Shown here: in pieces, positions 6,354 to 14,461 of the stretch | Numbering within the stretch: position 1 is the stretch's first letter | Layout of the letters: every line of letters starts with the position of its first letter | From: JAPUDQ01 sp964538665 | Lineage (GTDB): Bacteria; Patescibacteriota; Saccharimonadia; Saccharimonadales; Saccharimonadaceae | DNA: 38,591 bases | Assembly: GCA_964538665.1 (NCBI GenBank) | Contig: CAZIEB010000005.1 | Span: 1-38,591, forward strand | Direction: 5' to 3' | Program-made: the position numbers and the translations under genes | The notes under the pieces: model-generated | Told to the model about the DNA's origin: nothing | Database searches by the model: none | Seen by the model: the letters and a program-made list of their open reading frames with translations, nothing else

Positions 6354-8471
6354 ATGGGTCAACGAAGACTCGCTTCTGCGCAACCTGACGATCAGTCAAA
6401 GCGCCCGCAGCAGCAAAAACGCAAACAAGATACTGCCGTCATGGCAGGTACCAGCACTCGCCGAGGCGAAGTGCAGCGCGCCCAACGGCGCGTCTCCGAA
6501 AACGTCAATGTCCGTGCCTCACAGCACGTCATCAACGTCCCGGTCAACAAATCGATATACAACGGCTATGAGGGTCGTCAATACACGCTTCTCGATGCCA
6601 AACGTCAGCGGCCAAGCACGCGACCTGCGCTCAAAGTTATCCCGATAGGCGGCGTCGGTGAAATGGGCATCGGCAAAAACATGACCGCACTCCAATACGA
6701 CAATGACATTCTCATCATCGACATGGGCTTTTTGTTCCCCGGTGCTGATTATCCTGGTATCAACTACATCACGCCAGATATTTCTTGGCTAGTAGAGCAC
6801 AAAGATCAGATACGAGGGGTCGTGTTTACGCACGCCCACCTCGACCATATTGGTGCATTTCGCCATCTTATCCCGCAGATTCCTGCACCAGTCTATGCGA
6901 CCAAATTTACCATCGGTATGTTGCAGAAAAACATGGAAGAATCACCAGATGATTATGAGCCAGAGTACATTGAGCTCAATCCTGAAGCGCATGATACCGT
7001 GCAAATCGGCGACTCATTCCAAGTAGAGCTGGTTCGGGTCAATCACTCAATTCCTGACGCTGCGGCAGTCGTCGTGCGCACACCTGTCGGCAATGTGCTG
7101 AGTTCGGGTGACTGGCGTATCGAGCCAACACCTGTCGATGGCAAAGAGTTTGATTTTACTCGTCTATCTGAGATTCAGCAAAAAGAAGGCTTCCTGCTCA
7201 TGATGAACGAGTCAACAGACTGTGAATCACAGGGCACAAGTACCGGCCACAGTGAGCAAGATGTCGCGCACAATATCGGTGAGATTATGAATTTGTTTCA
7301 TGAGAGTCGATTGATTGTCAGTTGTTTCTCATCAAACCTCCACCGTATGCAGCTAATACTCGATGAAGCAAAAGAGCACAACCGCAAAGTTGCATTTGCC
7401 GGCTATAGCATGATTCAAAACCTCGAGGTCGCGCTGCGCGCCGGTGCGATTAAGATTCCAAAAGATGTCGTGATGAAGATGGAAGATCTTATCAAACTTC
7501 CCGATAGCAAAGTCACTATCGTCTGCACCGGAAGCCAGGGTGAGTTCAATGCCGTACTCAATCGTATGGCGACAGGTGCGCACAAGCACATCAAGATCAA
7601 ACCATCCGATGCGATTGTCTTTAGCTCGAGTATGATCCCGGGCAACGAGAAATATATTGTTCGAACTGTCGATGGATTGATGCGAGAGGGTAGCGATGTG
7701 TTCCAAGATCGCAAGATTACTCTCGAGGGCGTCGGTCGCGTTCACCTCACGGGCCATGGTTATTATGAAGATCATGTTCGCGTGATAAATACGATCAACC
7801 CGACGTACTATCTGCCAAACCACGGTGAATTCCACATGCTCGTGCACAATGCCGAGCTTGCCGAGAGAGAATGTAATATTCCGCGTAACAACATCTTCGT
7901 ATGTGACGCTGGTGATGTTGTCGAGTTTTATCACGATGGTAGCGCCAAAAAAGTCGGTCGTATCCCGGTCGGCGGTGTCATGTATGACGACAGCGGTGCC
8001 GAAGTCAGTGAAGTGGTCCTCAAAGATCGCATCCACATGGCAAACGAAGGTATGTTTGTGGTGGTGCTCACCGTCGCCAAAGGCAGCGGGCGTCTCATGA
8101 CCAGCCCTGATATCATCTCACGAGGGTTTATCTACCTTCGAGACAGCGAAGAGCTCATGAACCTCATTCGCCAGTACTTGAAACAAAAAGTTGCTCGATT
8201 GTTCAATGGTCGCAAAATCGATCTCGATCTGGCCAAAAAAGAACTACGTGAGGAACTGACGCATCTGCTTTACGATCAGACTCGACGTACCCCGATCGTG
8301 ATTCCTGTTATCAACGAAATCGGCGGTGGTGGTGCAAATCCTCAAAAATCAAACCAGCATCGACCCGCGCCCAAAGCACCATTTGTGCCAAAGCCTGATC
8401 TCACGCAGCACGTGCCTATCGAAGAAGCCGAAGCGCCACACCTCGCTGGCCGTAGCCCGCGCGATATCTAA
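6354..8471 (+). CDS. rnj: ribonuclease J
   Basis: A 705-aa metallo-beta-lactamase/beta-CASP nuclease combining 5'-3' exonuclease and endonuclease activity. The zinc motif HAHLDH is at 160-165, with further motifs NHSIPDAAAV, SSGDWRIEPTP and the beta-CASP GHGYYEDH. About 90 basic, Gln-rich residues precede the catalytic core, and the last 45 residues are Pro-rich and disordered-looking, so it is much longer than the usual 550-610. The weak Shine-Dalgarno AAAGGAAAAG lies about 13 nt upstream of ATG. It is followed without a gap by the next gene. Confidence 0.95.
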   Translation: MGQRRLASAQPDDQSKRPQQQKRKQDTAVMAGTSTRRGEVQRAQRRVSENVNVRASQHVINVPVNKSIYNGYEGRQYTLLDAKRQRPSTRPALKVIPIGGVGEMGIGKNMTALQYDNDILIIDMGFLFPGADYPGINYITPDISWLVEHKDQIRGVVFTHAHLDHIGAFRHLIPQIPAPVYATKFTIGMLQKNMEESPDDYEPEYIELNPEAHDTVQIGDSFQVELVRVNHSIPDAAAVVVRTPVGNVLSSGDWRIEPTPVDGKEFDFTRLSEIQQKEGFLLMMNESTDCESQGTSTGHSEQDVAHNIGEIMNLFHESRLIVSCFSSNLHRMQLILDEAKEHNRKVAFAGYSMIQNLEVALRAGAIKIPKDVVMKMEDLIKLPDSKVTIVCTGSQGEFNAVLNRMATGAHKHIKIKPSDAIVFSSSMIPGNEKYIVRTVDGLMREGSDVFQDRKITLEGVGRVHLTGHGYYEDHVRVINTINPTYYLPNHGEFHMLVHNAELAERECNIPRNNIFVCDAGDVVEFYHDGSAKKVGRIPVGGVMYDDSGAEVSEVVLKDRIHMANEGMFVVVLTVAKGSGRLMTSPDIISRGFIYLRDSEELMNLIRQYLKQKVARLFNGRKIDLDLAKKELREELTHLLYDQTRRTPIVIPVINEIGGGGANPQKSNQHRPAPKAPFVPKPDLTQHVPIEEAEAPHLAGRSPRDI

Positions 8472-9035
8472 ATGTCGACTCCGCACCATGAATCTCATGC
8501 CGAATTAGCGGCGTATGTTGCGACGCTAGAGCTTAGCGATACCGAAAATGTGCTTGCCGGCGGAAGAGCCGTCCAATACCATGTAGGCTCTCGTGCGCTT
8601 AGGTTTGCGCGCCGACAACACGGCGTAGCAGACGTGCGCGACATAGATTTATCCCTCACCGATGATGAGTATAGGCGTCTGATGGAGCGCAATGATCTCG
8701 GGGTACAAGTAATTGTTCATGAGTTGAACCGCAATGGCGAAGGGTCTCCTTTTGTCGGTGAGTCTCTCAATATCGGAGACGGCTTGTACGATGTCTGGTG
8801 CATGCAATGGTATGAAGCGGCGCGCGAGCCAAATGGAATAATTACGCATGATGAGTTGCTGCAAAATAGCGCATGGCAGCCCGATGTTGGCGTACGGGTC
8901 TTGTCGCGAGACTACTTGATTGCGCAGCGAGAGCGTTCGATAGCGTATCTCGAGTCAAAACCGACACTGACAACCAAAGAGCAAACACGTCTTGCAAAAG
9001 ACCGTGCCGACTTGTCAGTACTCACGACAAAATAG
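8472..9035 (+). CDS. nucleotidyltransferase-like hypothetical protein
   Basis: A 187-aa protein whose ATG abuts the rnj stop (TAA-ATG), so the two are probably translationally coupled. The segment VLAGGRAVQYHVGSRALRF, followed by VRDIDLSL, looks like the nucleotidyltransferase arrangement of a Gly-Gly strand and a D-x-D metal site, as in AbiEii-type or minimal nucleotidyltransferases. The rest (LMERNDLGVQVIVHELN) also fits that fold. The match is by eye, and no antitoxin-type partner is adjacent. A bidirectional terminator follows the stop. Confidence 0.7.
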   Translation: MSTPHHESHAELAAYVATLELSDTENVLAGGRAVQYHVGSRALRFARRQHGVADVRDIDLSLTDDEYRRLMERNDLGVQVIVHELNRNGEGSPFVGESLNIGDGLYDVWCMQWYEAAREPNGIITHDELLQNSAWQPDVGVRVLSRDYLIAQRERSIAYLESKPTLTTKEQTRLAKDRADLSVLTTK

Positions 9036-9036
9036 A

Positions 9037-9062
9037 AACGAGCCCCGGTCGCGGAGCTCGTT
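9037..9062. terminator. bidirectional terminator between convergent genes
   Basis: AACGAGC (9037-9043) pairs with GCTCGTT (9056-9062). On the minus strand it is followed by TTTCTATTTT, on the plus strand by TTCTGTTGTT, so it can serve both the gene ending at 9035 and the minus-strand orphan. Confidence 0.7.
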
Positions 9063-9082
9063 CTGTTGTTGGAACAGATGGC

Positions 9083-9515
9083 TCAACGGGCGGAGCGTCG
9101 GGGGTTGTGTATCTCCCAGCCTTCCACGACTCCGAGATAATGCTTCTTCGTCATGAATCCCTCTGGCAATACCACCCAGAGTTTTTCGCCCTTTTTGAGC
9201 GTGCTGAGGATTGGGATGACGCACTGAAAACCAGTGATGGCCTCAAGTGCATGGGGTGTGCAGATACGCTCCCTGTTCGTCGGTGAGAGCTTGACGCTCG
9301 TCTTCGATGGCGTCTTGTACCTCGTAGGGAAGTGTCATCATTACGGGTGATAGCGCCGGCCAACCACTTGACTCGCCACCCTGGTATGAAGCCACGAATC
9401 TGGTTACGAGGGTCGGCGCGTCAACAAGTTCGATGACCGCATAGGACTTGTTGTTGACAGGTGGGCGTGCGATGAGCCTAGGCCCAGTCTTACCATCGAA
9501 TACCTCAATGGGCAT
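9083..9515 (-). pseudogene. GC-rich orphan with a one-base frameshift
   Basis: A reading frame opens at ATG 9515 behind the Shine-Dalgarno AAAGGAG and runs 90 codons to TGA near 9243. The +1 frame then continues in protein-like sequence (ICTPHALEAITGFQCVIPI, then LSTLKKGEKLWVVLPEG) to TGA 9083. Removing one G from the GGG complement at about 9271-9273 would join both parts into one 143-aa protein (TDEQ-ERICTPHALEAI). This could be an assembly error, a real mutation or programmed slippage. The family is not recognised; there is no membrane segment. It resembles other minus-strand orphans in size, GC richness and strong ribosome site. Confidence 0.6.
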
Positions 9516-9558
9516 CGTCTAGCTCCTTTCAGTAGTCTGTAGCCGTGACGATGTATTG

Positions 9559-9586
9559 AGTATATATGAATATGGATAGCCAACAA
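9559..9586 (-). promoter_or_regulatory. promoter of the frameshifted orphan
   Basis: On the minus strand, TTGTTG (9581-9586), a 16-bp spacer, TATACT (9559-9564). It leaves a leader of about 35-40 nt ending in the Shine-Dalgarno. Confidence 0.5.
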
Positions 9587-9597
9587 CCGTAAGGGTC

Positions 9598-9626
9598 TTG
9601 CATTTTGTAGTAATTTGTGCTACAAT
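9598..9626 (+). promoter_or_regulatory. ftsK promoter P1
   Basis: TTGCAT (9598-9603), a 17-bp spacer ending TGC, then TACAAT (9621-9626). Confidence 0.6.
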
Positions 9627-9639
9627 ATAGACATAAGCA

Positions 9640-9668
9640 TCGACATCTGATGAATCGATGACTATAAT
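9640..9668 (+). promoter_or_regulatory. ftsK promoter P2
   Basis: TCGACA (9640-9645), a 17-bp spacer, then TATAAT (9663-9668). Transcription would begin near 9675, only about 7 nt before ATG 9682, so P2 would make an almost leaderless message and P1 a leadered one. Confidence 0.55.
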
Positions 9669-9681
9669 AGGCAACACAACC

Positions 9682-11889
9682 ATGGCAAAACGCAAAAAAT
9701 CACGCAGCAAGAAAAACGACAAGCCGCAACATCAACTCCCAGAAGGTTTCTGGCGACAAGTCGGTGGTATTGTCTCGTTTGTACTCGCGCTACTACTCGT
9801 CGTGGCGATGTTTGGCGCAGGTGGCCCATTCTTAGACTGGCTCCTCGGCGTCACTAGGGTCTTGTTTGGCCTAGCAGCCTATGCGGTACCAGCGGTGTTG
9901 ATATTTTTGGCAATTGCGACATTTCGTGCCGAACAAAACCGTCTGGCCTCAGTCATGAAATTTGCATCGGTCTTGCTCCTCGTCTGGTTGGCGGGGTTGT
10001 TTGGCGTATTTTCTGGAGATCCTGACAATTCTGAGCTTGCTCAGACCGGTGTCGGCGGGGGACTGCTCGGCTGGCTTATCAATCAGCTGATGCTGAGTAT
10101 GGTCAACACTTCTGTTGCAAGTTTTATATATATTGTTCTTGTCATTCTCACGCTGCTCTTTGTACTAGCCGTGCCACCGCAGGCAATTATTGACTTGTTT
10201 CGTTCGCTCTTTACGCGAGAAGGTGACCCAGAAGCCGAGCGAAATGCTGCCATAGCCGAAAAAGCCGGTCTGGCCAAGAGCACTCCAGTCAGCGAATTCA
10301 AGATGAATGAAGGTGTGCCGACCGTGATGGGAAGTGGCGCCGAGAAAAAAGGCCTCAGTTCGCTGAGAAATAGCGTGCAGCAAGACAAAGTAGCCGAAAA
10401 CCAAGCAGCACTGACGAGCACCAGCGATCCTGACTGGGAGATGCCAAACGTAGACTTGCTCGAGAAGAAACAATCGCCGGCTGATGCGGGTGACGTCAAA
10501 CACAATGCGCAGATTATCAAAGATACTCTCAGTGAATTTAGTATCGAAGTCGACATGGAAGGCGCAAATATTGGTCCAAAAGTCACCCAATACACGCTCA
10601 GACCTCCGAGCGGCGTCAAGTTATCACGAATTTCTGCCCTGGAGACCAATCTCGCGCTCAACCTAGCCGCGCAGGCACTGCGTATCGAAGCGCCAATTCC
10701 TGGTCAACGAGCAGTTGGTATAGAGGTGCCAAACCGTAAAGCGGCCGACGTACGACTATATGGCATCTTGACGAGCAAGCAGTGGAATTCTACTTCTGAG
10801 CCACTGTCATTTGCGGTAGGCAAAGACATTGCGGGTGAAGCAGTGGTCGGCGAGCTCAACAAGATGCCGCACCTCCTTATCGCTGGTCAGACCGGTTCTG
10901 GTAAGTCAGTCATGATAAATACGCTGCTGTGTAGCTTGCTCTATCGCAATAGTCCAAGTGATATGCGCGTGATACTCGTCGATCCAAAGCAAGTCGAGAT
11001 GACGCCATATCAAGATATTCCACATCTGTTGACGCCAATTATTACCGAGCCAGAAAAAACCATCAGCGCGCTCAAATGGGCGGTCAACGAGATGGAGCGC
11101 CGCTATAGCCTCATGGCAGAGGCAAAAGTTCGCGAAATCAAGAGCTACAATGGCAAAAACCCCGAAGAACGTATGCCGTATATTGTCATTGTGATAGATG
11201 AGTTGGCGGATCTGATGATGATCGCTGCCCGCGACGTTGAGGCACTTATCGTTCGCTTGGCACAAAAGGCACGTGCTGTCGGAATCCACCTGGTACTTGC
11301 AACACAACGTCCGAGTGTCGATGTTATTACCGGCCTAATCAAGGCAAACATCCCGGCACGTATCGCATTTACCGTTGCCAGCCAGATTGACTCTCGCACA
11401 ATCCTTGACCAAGTCGGTGCCGAAAAACTGCTTGGACAGGGTGATATGCTTCTACTGACACCGTCGATGAGCAAGCCGAAGCGTATCCAGGGTGCTTGGG
11501 TAACAGATGACGAGGTTAACAAGATCACTGACCACCTCCGCATGCAACGACCTCCACAGTACGATGATGAGATTGTCGCGCAACCAGTGCAACTGAACGG
11601 CAAGGGTGGCGTCGTGATGGACTTCGACGGCGGCGGCAATGACGATATGTTCAAAGACGCGGTGCGAGTGGTTATCGAAAATCGCAAAGCGAGCACGAGC
11701 CTGTTGCAGCGACGATTGCGTATCGGCTATGGACGAGCTGCGCGGATTATTGAAGAGATGGAAGAACAGGGCATCATCGGGCCAGCCGACGGTGCACGGC
11801 CACGAGAAGTGCTGATTTCAAGTATTGATGATGTGTTTGGTGGTGACGCCGGTACCGACAGTACAGACGACTACGGCATTCCGCAATAG
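9682..11889 (+). CDS. ftsK: DNA translocase FtsK/SpoIIIE
   Basis: A 735-aa DNA pump of the septum that moves chromosome termini during division. In order: a Lys/Ser-rich N-terminus, about four membrane segments (residues 25-180), a charged linker, an FtsK alpha domain, the RecA-like motor with Walker A GQTGSGKS near 401-408 and Walker B VIVIDELADLM, and a C-terminal winged-helix gamma domain (STSLLQRRLRIGYGRAARII) that reads DNA orientation. The start at ATG 9682 (MAKRKKS) is chosen over an upstream ATA/ATG frame lying in the promoter. No Shine-Dalgarno is obvious. A tyrosine recombinase lies at 35919-36848. Confidence 0.96.
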   Translation: MAKRKKSRSKKNDKPQHQLPEGFWRQVGGIVSFVLALLLVVAMFGAGGPFLDWLLGVTRVLFGLAAYAVPAVLIFLAIATFRAEQNRLASVMKFASVLLLVWLAGLFGVFSGDPDNSELAQTGVGGGLLGWLINQLMLSMVNTSVASFIYIVLVILTLLFVLAVPPQAIIDLFRSLFTREGDPEAERNAAIAEKAGLAKSTPVSEFKMNEGVPTVMGSGAEKKGLSSLRNSVQQDKVAENQAALTSTSDPDWEMPNVDLLEKKQSPADAGDVKHNAQIIKDTLSEFSIEVDMEGANIGPKVTQYTLRPPSGVKLSRISALETNLALNLAAQALRIEAPIPGQRAVGIEVPNRKAADVRLYGILTSKQWNSTSEPLSFAVGKDIAGEAVVGELNKMPHLLIAGQTGSGKSVMINTLLCSLLYRNSPSDMRVILVDPKQVEMTPYQDIPHLLTPIITEPEKTISALKWAVNEMERRYSLMAEAKVREIKSYNGKNPEERMPYIVIVIDELADLMMIAARDVEALIVRLAQKARAVGIHLVLATQRPSVDVITGLIKANIPARIAFTVASQIDSRTILDQVGAEKLLGQGDMLLLTPSMSKPKRIQGAWVTDDEVNKITDHLRMQRPPQYDDEIVAQPVQLNGKGGVVMDFDGGGNDDMFKDAVRVVIENRKASTSLLQRRLRIGYGRAARIIEEMEEQGIIGPADGARPREVLISSIDDVFGGDAGTDSTDDYGIPQ

Positions 11890-11895
11890 ATAATC

Positions 11896-11963
11896 AGCCC
11901 GAACATGTAGACGACCCCGCACCTGCTACTGACGTAGCGAGTACGGGGTCATCCGACAGGGCT
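11896..11963. other. long palindromic hairpin between ftsK and the minus-strand orphan
   Basis: Nested stems: AGCCC (11896-11900) with GGGCT (11959-11963), GACCCCG (11913-11919) with CGGGGTC (11944-11950), and GCTAC (11925-11929) with GTAGC (11934-11938). It separates two convergent 3' ends and touches the stop codon of the orphan. It has no T run on either side, so it may act as a transcript-end protector rather than a classic terminator. Confidence 0.6.
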
Positions 11964-12397
11964 CAGCTCATGCCGAGTACGTTGTAGAGGTAGCGCTTGG
12001 CGCCGTCGGGCAGGGTGTCGATGTGGTAGGTGGCCTGTTCTGAGTGCGGCCAGGTCTCCACGGTTATGCAGGTGTCATCTCGCCCTGGGATCTGCCACGG
12101 CTCGTGGTCGGCGTAGGTACGACCCTGTGCCAAAACGTAGAACCGCTTCGAATCCTTCTCGTAGTAGAGGGTGATCTTCACCTGGTCGAAGCCGATGAGC
12201 TTGATGCCCCAGATGGGTGCGTCGTGCTCGTTCGAACGGCGGTGGACAGTGTGCGTGTCCCTGCCCTTCGTGACGTCGTCGATGAAGATGAAGGTTTGCG
12301 AACCGAGGTTGACTCGGCCGTCGGGCTCGATCGGCTTGTTCCGAAGTGCGGCGACGATCTTTCTGAGACCTTCGTTTCGTGCGGGTGACTGCGTCAT
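11963..12397 (-). CDS. orphan hypothetical protein, GC-rich
   Basis: A 144-aa protein from ATG 12397, chosen because AAGGAG sits 9 nt upstream; a much longer in-frame extension lacks any ribosome site and has different codon composition. I do not recognise the family. It has no membrane segment or signal. It begins with a short helical part (GLRKIVAALRNKPIE) and continues as mostly beta sequence (VNLGSQTFIFIDDV, IKLIGFDQVKITLYYEKD), possibly a small beta-barrel. It is rich in G/C relative to ftsK and the gene at 12587. It is convergent with ftsK and shares their intervening hairpin. Confidence 0.72.
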   Translation of the reverse strand: MTQSPARNEGLRKIVAALRNKPIEPDGRVNLGSQTFIFIDDVTKGRDTHTVHRRSNEHDAPIWGIKLIGFDQVKITLYYEKDSKRFYVLAQGRTYADHEPWQIPGRDDTCITVETWPHSEQATYHIDTLPDGAKRYLYNVLGMS

Positions 12398-12538
12398 TGC
12401 TGACTCTCCTTGTTCTCTCTGTCGGACAGGACTGATACATAGCCTGATTAGTCGGCTATTATCCTGAATGTTTTTTAACATAAATTTAACAAAAAAGCAA
12501 TATCTGTGCGTATATATCTTTTTGATTGTCTTGCATTT

Positions 12539-12547
12539 TGATATAAA
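12539..12547 (+). promoter_or_regulatory. extended -10 promoter
   Basis: TGA-TATAAA (12539-12547) about 40 nt before ATG 12587, on the AT-rich side of the divergent gap. Confidence 0.4.
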
Positions 12548-12586
12548 GGGGCGTATACCAGTAGGCAAGGATTTAACACAAATAGT

Positions 12587-13228
12587 ATGAATACAGTAGT
12601 CGACGTCCTTGAGTCCCAATTTGATGTTTTGCCACATCATCCTGACACTATTGACCAAATCGCCGTTCAGAGAGCCTACGAAATCATTGAACTGACTGCT
12701 GAAGAGATTCAATCCCATAAAGCAATTGAACTTGTAAAGATATTTGATAAATTGAATGCGCAGTACGCTATGCGACGGGTGGGTAATACCGTACATGTCG
12801 GTGACATTATTAGTGAGTCAACATCGTTTGCGACGCGCACCGCGGACTGGTCGGGTTTAGATGAAATATTTACTATTGAAACAATATACGAACCTGTCCT
12901 AAAGAAACCGTTGAGTAGATACAGTGTTGAGATGTTGGAACAAGATGGCGGTAAGACTGTAATGGTTCTCAATCCCGATGGCTCTATGGTATGCACAAGA
13001 GTAAACGAGGGAGTTTCGACGCGTTTAGATGATGAGGCTATGGACAGTGCAATGCTCGATCTCGTGCTACGAGCAGAGGTAGCAGTTGGTGCGTATGAGA
13101 TGCGCAAGGAGGCTGAAGGTGAAGAAGGCTTGGACCCTCGGACATACAGCGACAAGGCGGATAAAGACGCTCGCACAAAGCTCCTTGCATCGGGCTATGA
13201 GTACTATCGTGCTACAACGATGGAATAG
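12587..13228 (+). CDS. hypothetical protein
   Basis: A 213-aa acidic, soluble-looking protein that I do not recognise. The N-terminal part is helical (IAVQRAYEIIELTAEEIQSH, then KAIELVKIFDKLNAQ), the middle has beta-rich runs (TVHVGDIISES, YSVEMLEQDGGKTVMVLN), and the C-terminus is charged and helical. There are no cysteines forming a motif and no signal peptide. The ATG at 12587 follows AAGGA 15 nt upstream, too far for a normal ribosome site. The neighbours (a GC-rich orphan, then the rpsF operon) give no functional hint. Confidence 0.7.
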   Translation: MNTVVDVLESQFDVLPHHPDTIDQIAVQRAYEIIELTAEEIQSHKAIELVKIFDKLNAQYAMRRVGNTVHVGDIISESTSFATRTADWSGLDEIFTIETIYEPVLKKPLSRYSVEMLEQDGGKTVMVLNPDGSMVCTRVNEGVSTRLDDEAMDSAMLDLVLRAEVAVGAYEMRKEAEGEEGLDPRTYSDKADKDARTKLLASGYEYYRATTME

Positions 13229-13231
13229 ACC

Positions 13232-13260
13232 TTTACGTTTTAATCTACCTCTGTTATAAT
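13232..13260 (+). promoter_or_regulatory. promoter of the rpsF operon
   Basis: TTTACG (13232-13237), a 17-bp spacer ending in TGT, then TATAAT (13255-13260). Predicted start near 13267 with a 72-nt leader. Confidence 0.75.
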
Positions 13261-13281
13261 ATCTCCACTATCAACCTAACT

Positions 13282-13321
13282 GCGTGTGTCATTACGAATA
13301 CACGCTCCGGACGCATCCGGA
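13282..13321 (+). promoter_or_regulatory. two leader hairpins before rpsF, possible S6:S18 leader
   Basis: GCGTGT (13282-13287) pairs with ACACGC (13300-13305). Immediately after, TCCGG (13306-13310) pairs with CCGGA (13317-13321). They lie 5 nt before the AGGAGG ribosome site. Many bacteria carry an rpsF leader RNA with a CCG element bound by the S6:S18 dimer. Position and CCG content fit, but I cannot confirm the consensus. Confidence 0.45.
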
Positions 13322-13338
13322 ACCATAGGAGGTAACTC

Positions 13339-13680
13339 ATGCGACAGTACGAATTAACCGTCGTGCTGAAACCAGATCTGGAAACAGAGCTTGATTCAGT
13401 GCTGACAAAAGTTCGCGGTATCGTCACCGACAACGGTGGAACGATCACAAGCGAAGACAACTGGGGCAAAAAACGCCTCGCGTATCGTATCAACAAAGAA
13501 GATTTTGGGGTCTATGTCTACTTTGAAGTAGAACTATCCGCAGAAGCGGTCACCAAAGTCAACGCGACACTCAACATCACCGATGACGTGATGCGATTTT
13601 TGTTGGTGAGTGTTGACCACAAGGCTCGAGCAGCAGCTGAAGAAGCGGCAAAGTCAGCCAAGACAACAGAAGAAGAGTAG
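13339..13680 (+). CDS. rpsF: 30S ribosomal protein S6
   Basis: A 113-aa protein with the ferredoxin-like S6 core: MRQYELTVVLKPD at the N-terminus, the conserved NWGKKRLAYRINKEDFGVYV run, and a charged Ala/Lys/Glu-rich tail. S6 pairs with S18 (encoded two genes downstream) on the 30S platform. AGGAGG six nt upstream fixes the ATG. It is first in rpsF-ssb-rpsR, a conserved order. A heptad-repeat hairpin separates it from ssb. Confidence 0.96.
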   Translation: MRQYELTVVLKPDLETELDSVLTKVRGIVTDNGGTITSEDNWGKKRLAYRINKEDFGVYVYFEVELSAEAVTKVNATLNITDDVMRFLLVSVDHKARAAAEEAAKSAKTTEEE

Positions 13681-13689
13681 ATTTAACAA

Positions 13690-13772
13690 GTAGACGATGG
13701 ACAGTAGACAGTGGATATTAGAATAGGCCGTATAGCAATTCTAACGTCAAACATCTAACGTCTAACATCTAC
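13690..13772. repeat. heptad-repeat hairpin element A (83 bp)
   Basis: Two 35-nt arms in inverted orientation, 13690-13724 and 13738-13772, surround a 13-nt centre. Each arm is a run of 7-nt units: left GTAGACG-ATGGACA-GTAGACA-GTGGATA, right TCTAACG-TCAAACA-TCTAACG-TCTAACA. The arms match at 24 of 35 positions, plus some G-U pairs; outer ends are GTAGA/TCTAC and inner ends TTAGAAT/ATTCTAA. It fills most of the rpsF-ssb gap. It is no terminator type I know, and best resembles a small hairpin mobile element. Confidence 0.75.
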
Positions 13773-13790
13773 GACCGAAGGGAGTATAAC

Positions 13791-14252
13791 ATGAAGGGAT
13801 TTAACAAGGTCGTATTGATGGGCAACCTCACGCGTGACCCAGAGACACGTACGACACCGAGTGGCCAGTCAGTGACGAGCTTTAGCTTGGCCGTAAACCG
13901 TACATGGCGTGGTGGCGATGGTCAGCAACAAGAAGCAGTCAGTTACATCGACTGTACCGCCTGGGGAAAAGCCGGCGAAATCATTGCGCAGTACATGAAC
14001 AAGGGTCGCGCACTTCTCGTCAGCGGTCGACTCGACCAGCGCTCATGGGATGACAAAGATTCAGGCCAAAAGCGCAGCAAAGTCGAAGTCGTTGTCGAAG
14101 ATTTCAACTTCGTCGACGGTGGCCAAGGTGGTAGCAACAATGACGGTGGCAGCACCTCACGCGCCAGCTCGAGTGCAAGCTCAAGCAAAAAATCCGCCCC
14201 TGCTGCGGATGTAGATGATCAGCCGATTGATCTATCGGACATACCATTTTAG
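13791..14252 (+). CDS. ssb: single-stranded DNA-binding protein
   Basis: A 153-aa SSB. Residues 1-110 form the OB fold (MKGFNKVVLMGNLTRDPE, then SFSLAVNRTW and SYIDCTAWGKAGE), followed by a Gly/Ser/Asn-rich disordered linker and the acidic tip DLSDIPF that recruits replication and repair proteins. It coats single-stranded DNA during replication and repair, and in competent bacteria shields incoming DNA, relevant to the pilus locus. GGGAG lies 8 nt upstream of ATG. It sits between rpsF and rpsR, with heptad arrays on both sides. Confidence 0.97.
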   Translation: MKGFNKVVLMGNLTRDPETRTTPSGQSVTSFSLAVNRTWRGGDGQQQEAVSYIDCTAWGKAGEIIAQYMNKGRALLVSGRLDQRSWDDKDSGQKRSKVEVVVEDFNFVDGGQGGSNNDGGSTSRASSSASSSKKSAPAADVDDQPIDLSDIPF

Positions 14253-14378
14253 TCGGGAACATATCCCACGCACTTTTCATCGTTAAAACTTTGCGTTTCT
14301 CGCTCGTCGTATGTCTCATACTCCTCGTTCGAAGCCGCAGTTTTGCCTTGAAATTCGCGTACGCTATGCGCCCTCAAG

Positions 14379-14440
14379 CAATGTGAATTGAAAAATGAAA
14401 AATTATTGTAAATTACGAATTGAAAAATGATAATTGATTT
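14379..14440 (+). repeat. heptad-repeat array B (AT-rich) before rpsR
   Basis: A 7-nt-period array of the type ATTGAAA-AATGAAA-AATTATT-GTAAATT. Its first 14 bases, CAATGTGAATTGAA (14379-14392), recur exactly inverted at 14684-14697 beyond rpsR. It ends just before the rpsR ribosome site. The remainder of the 209-bp ssb-rpsR gap (14253-14378) shows no gene and no clear signal. Confidence 0.65.
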
Positions 14441-14461
14441 CCCCTGAAAGGAGAAATTCCC

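Noticed and set aside
12398..12796. N-terminal extension of the orphan ending at 11963
   Set aside because: The added residues are AT-rich, lack a ribosome site, and overlap the promoter region and the divergent gene at 12587; AAGGAG marks ATG 12397.
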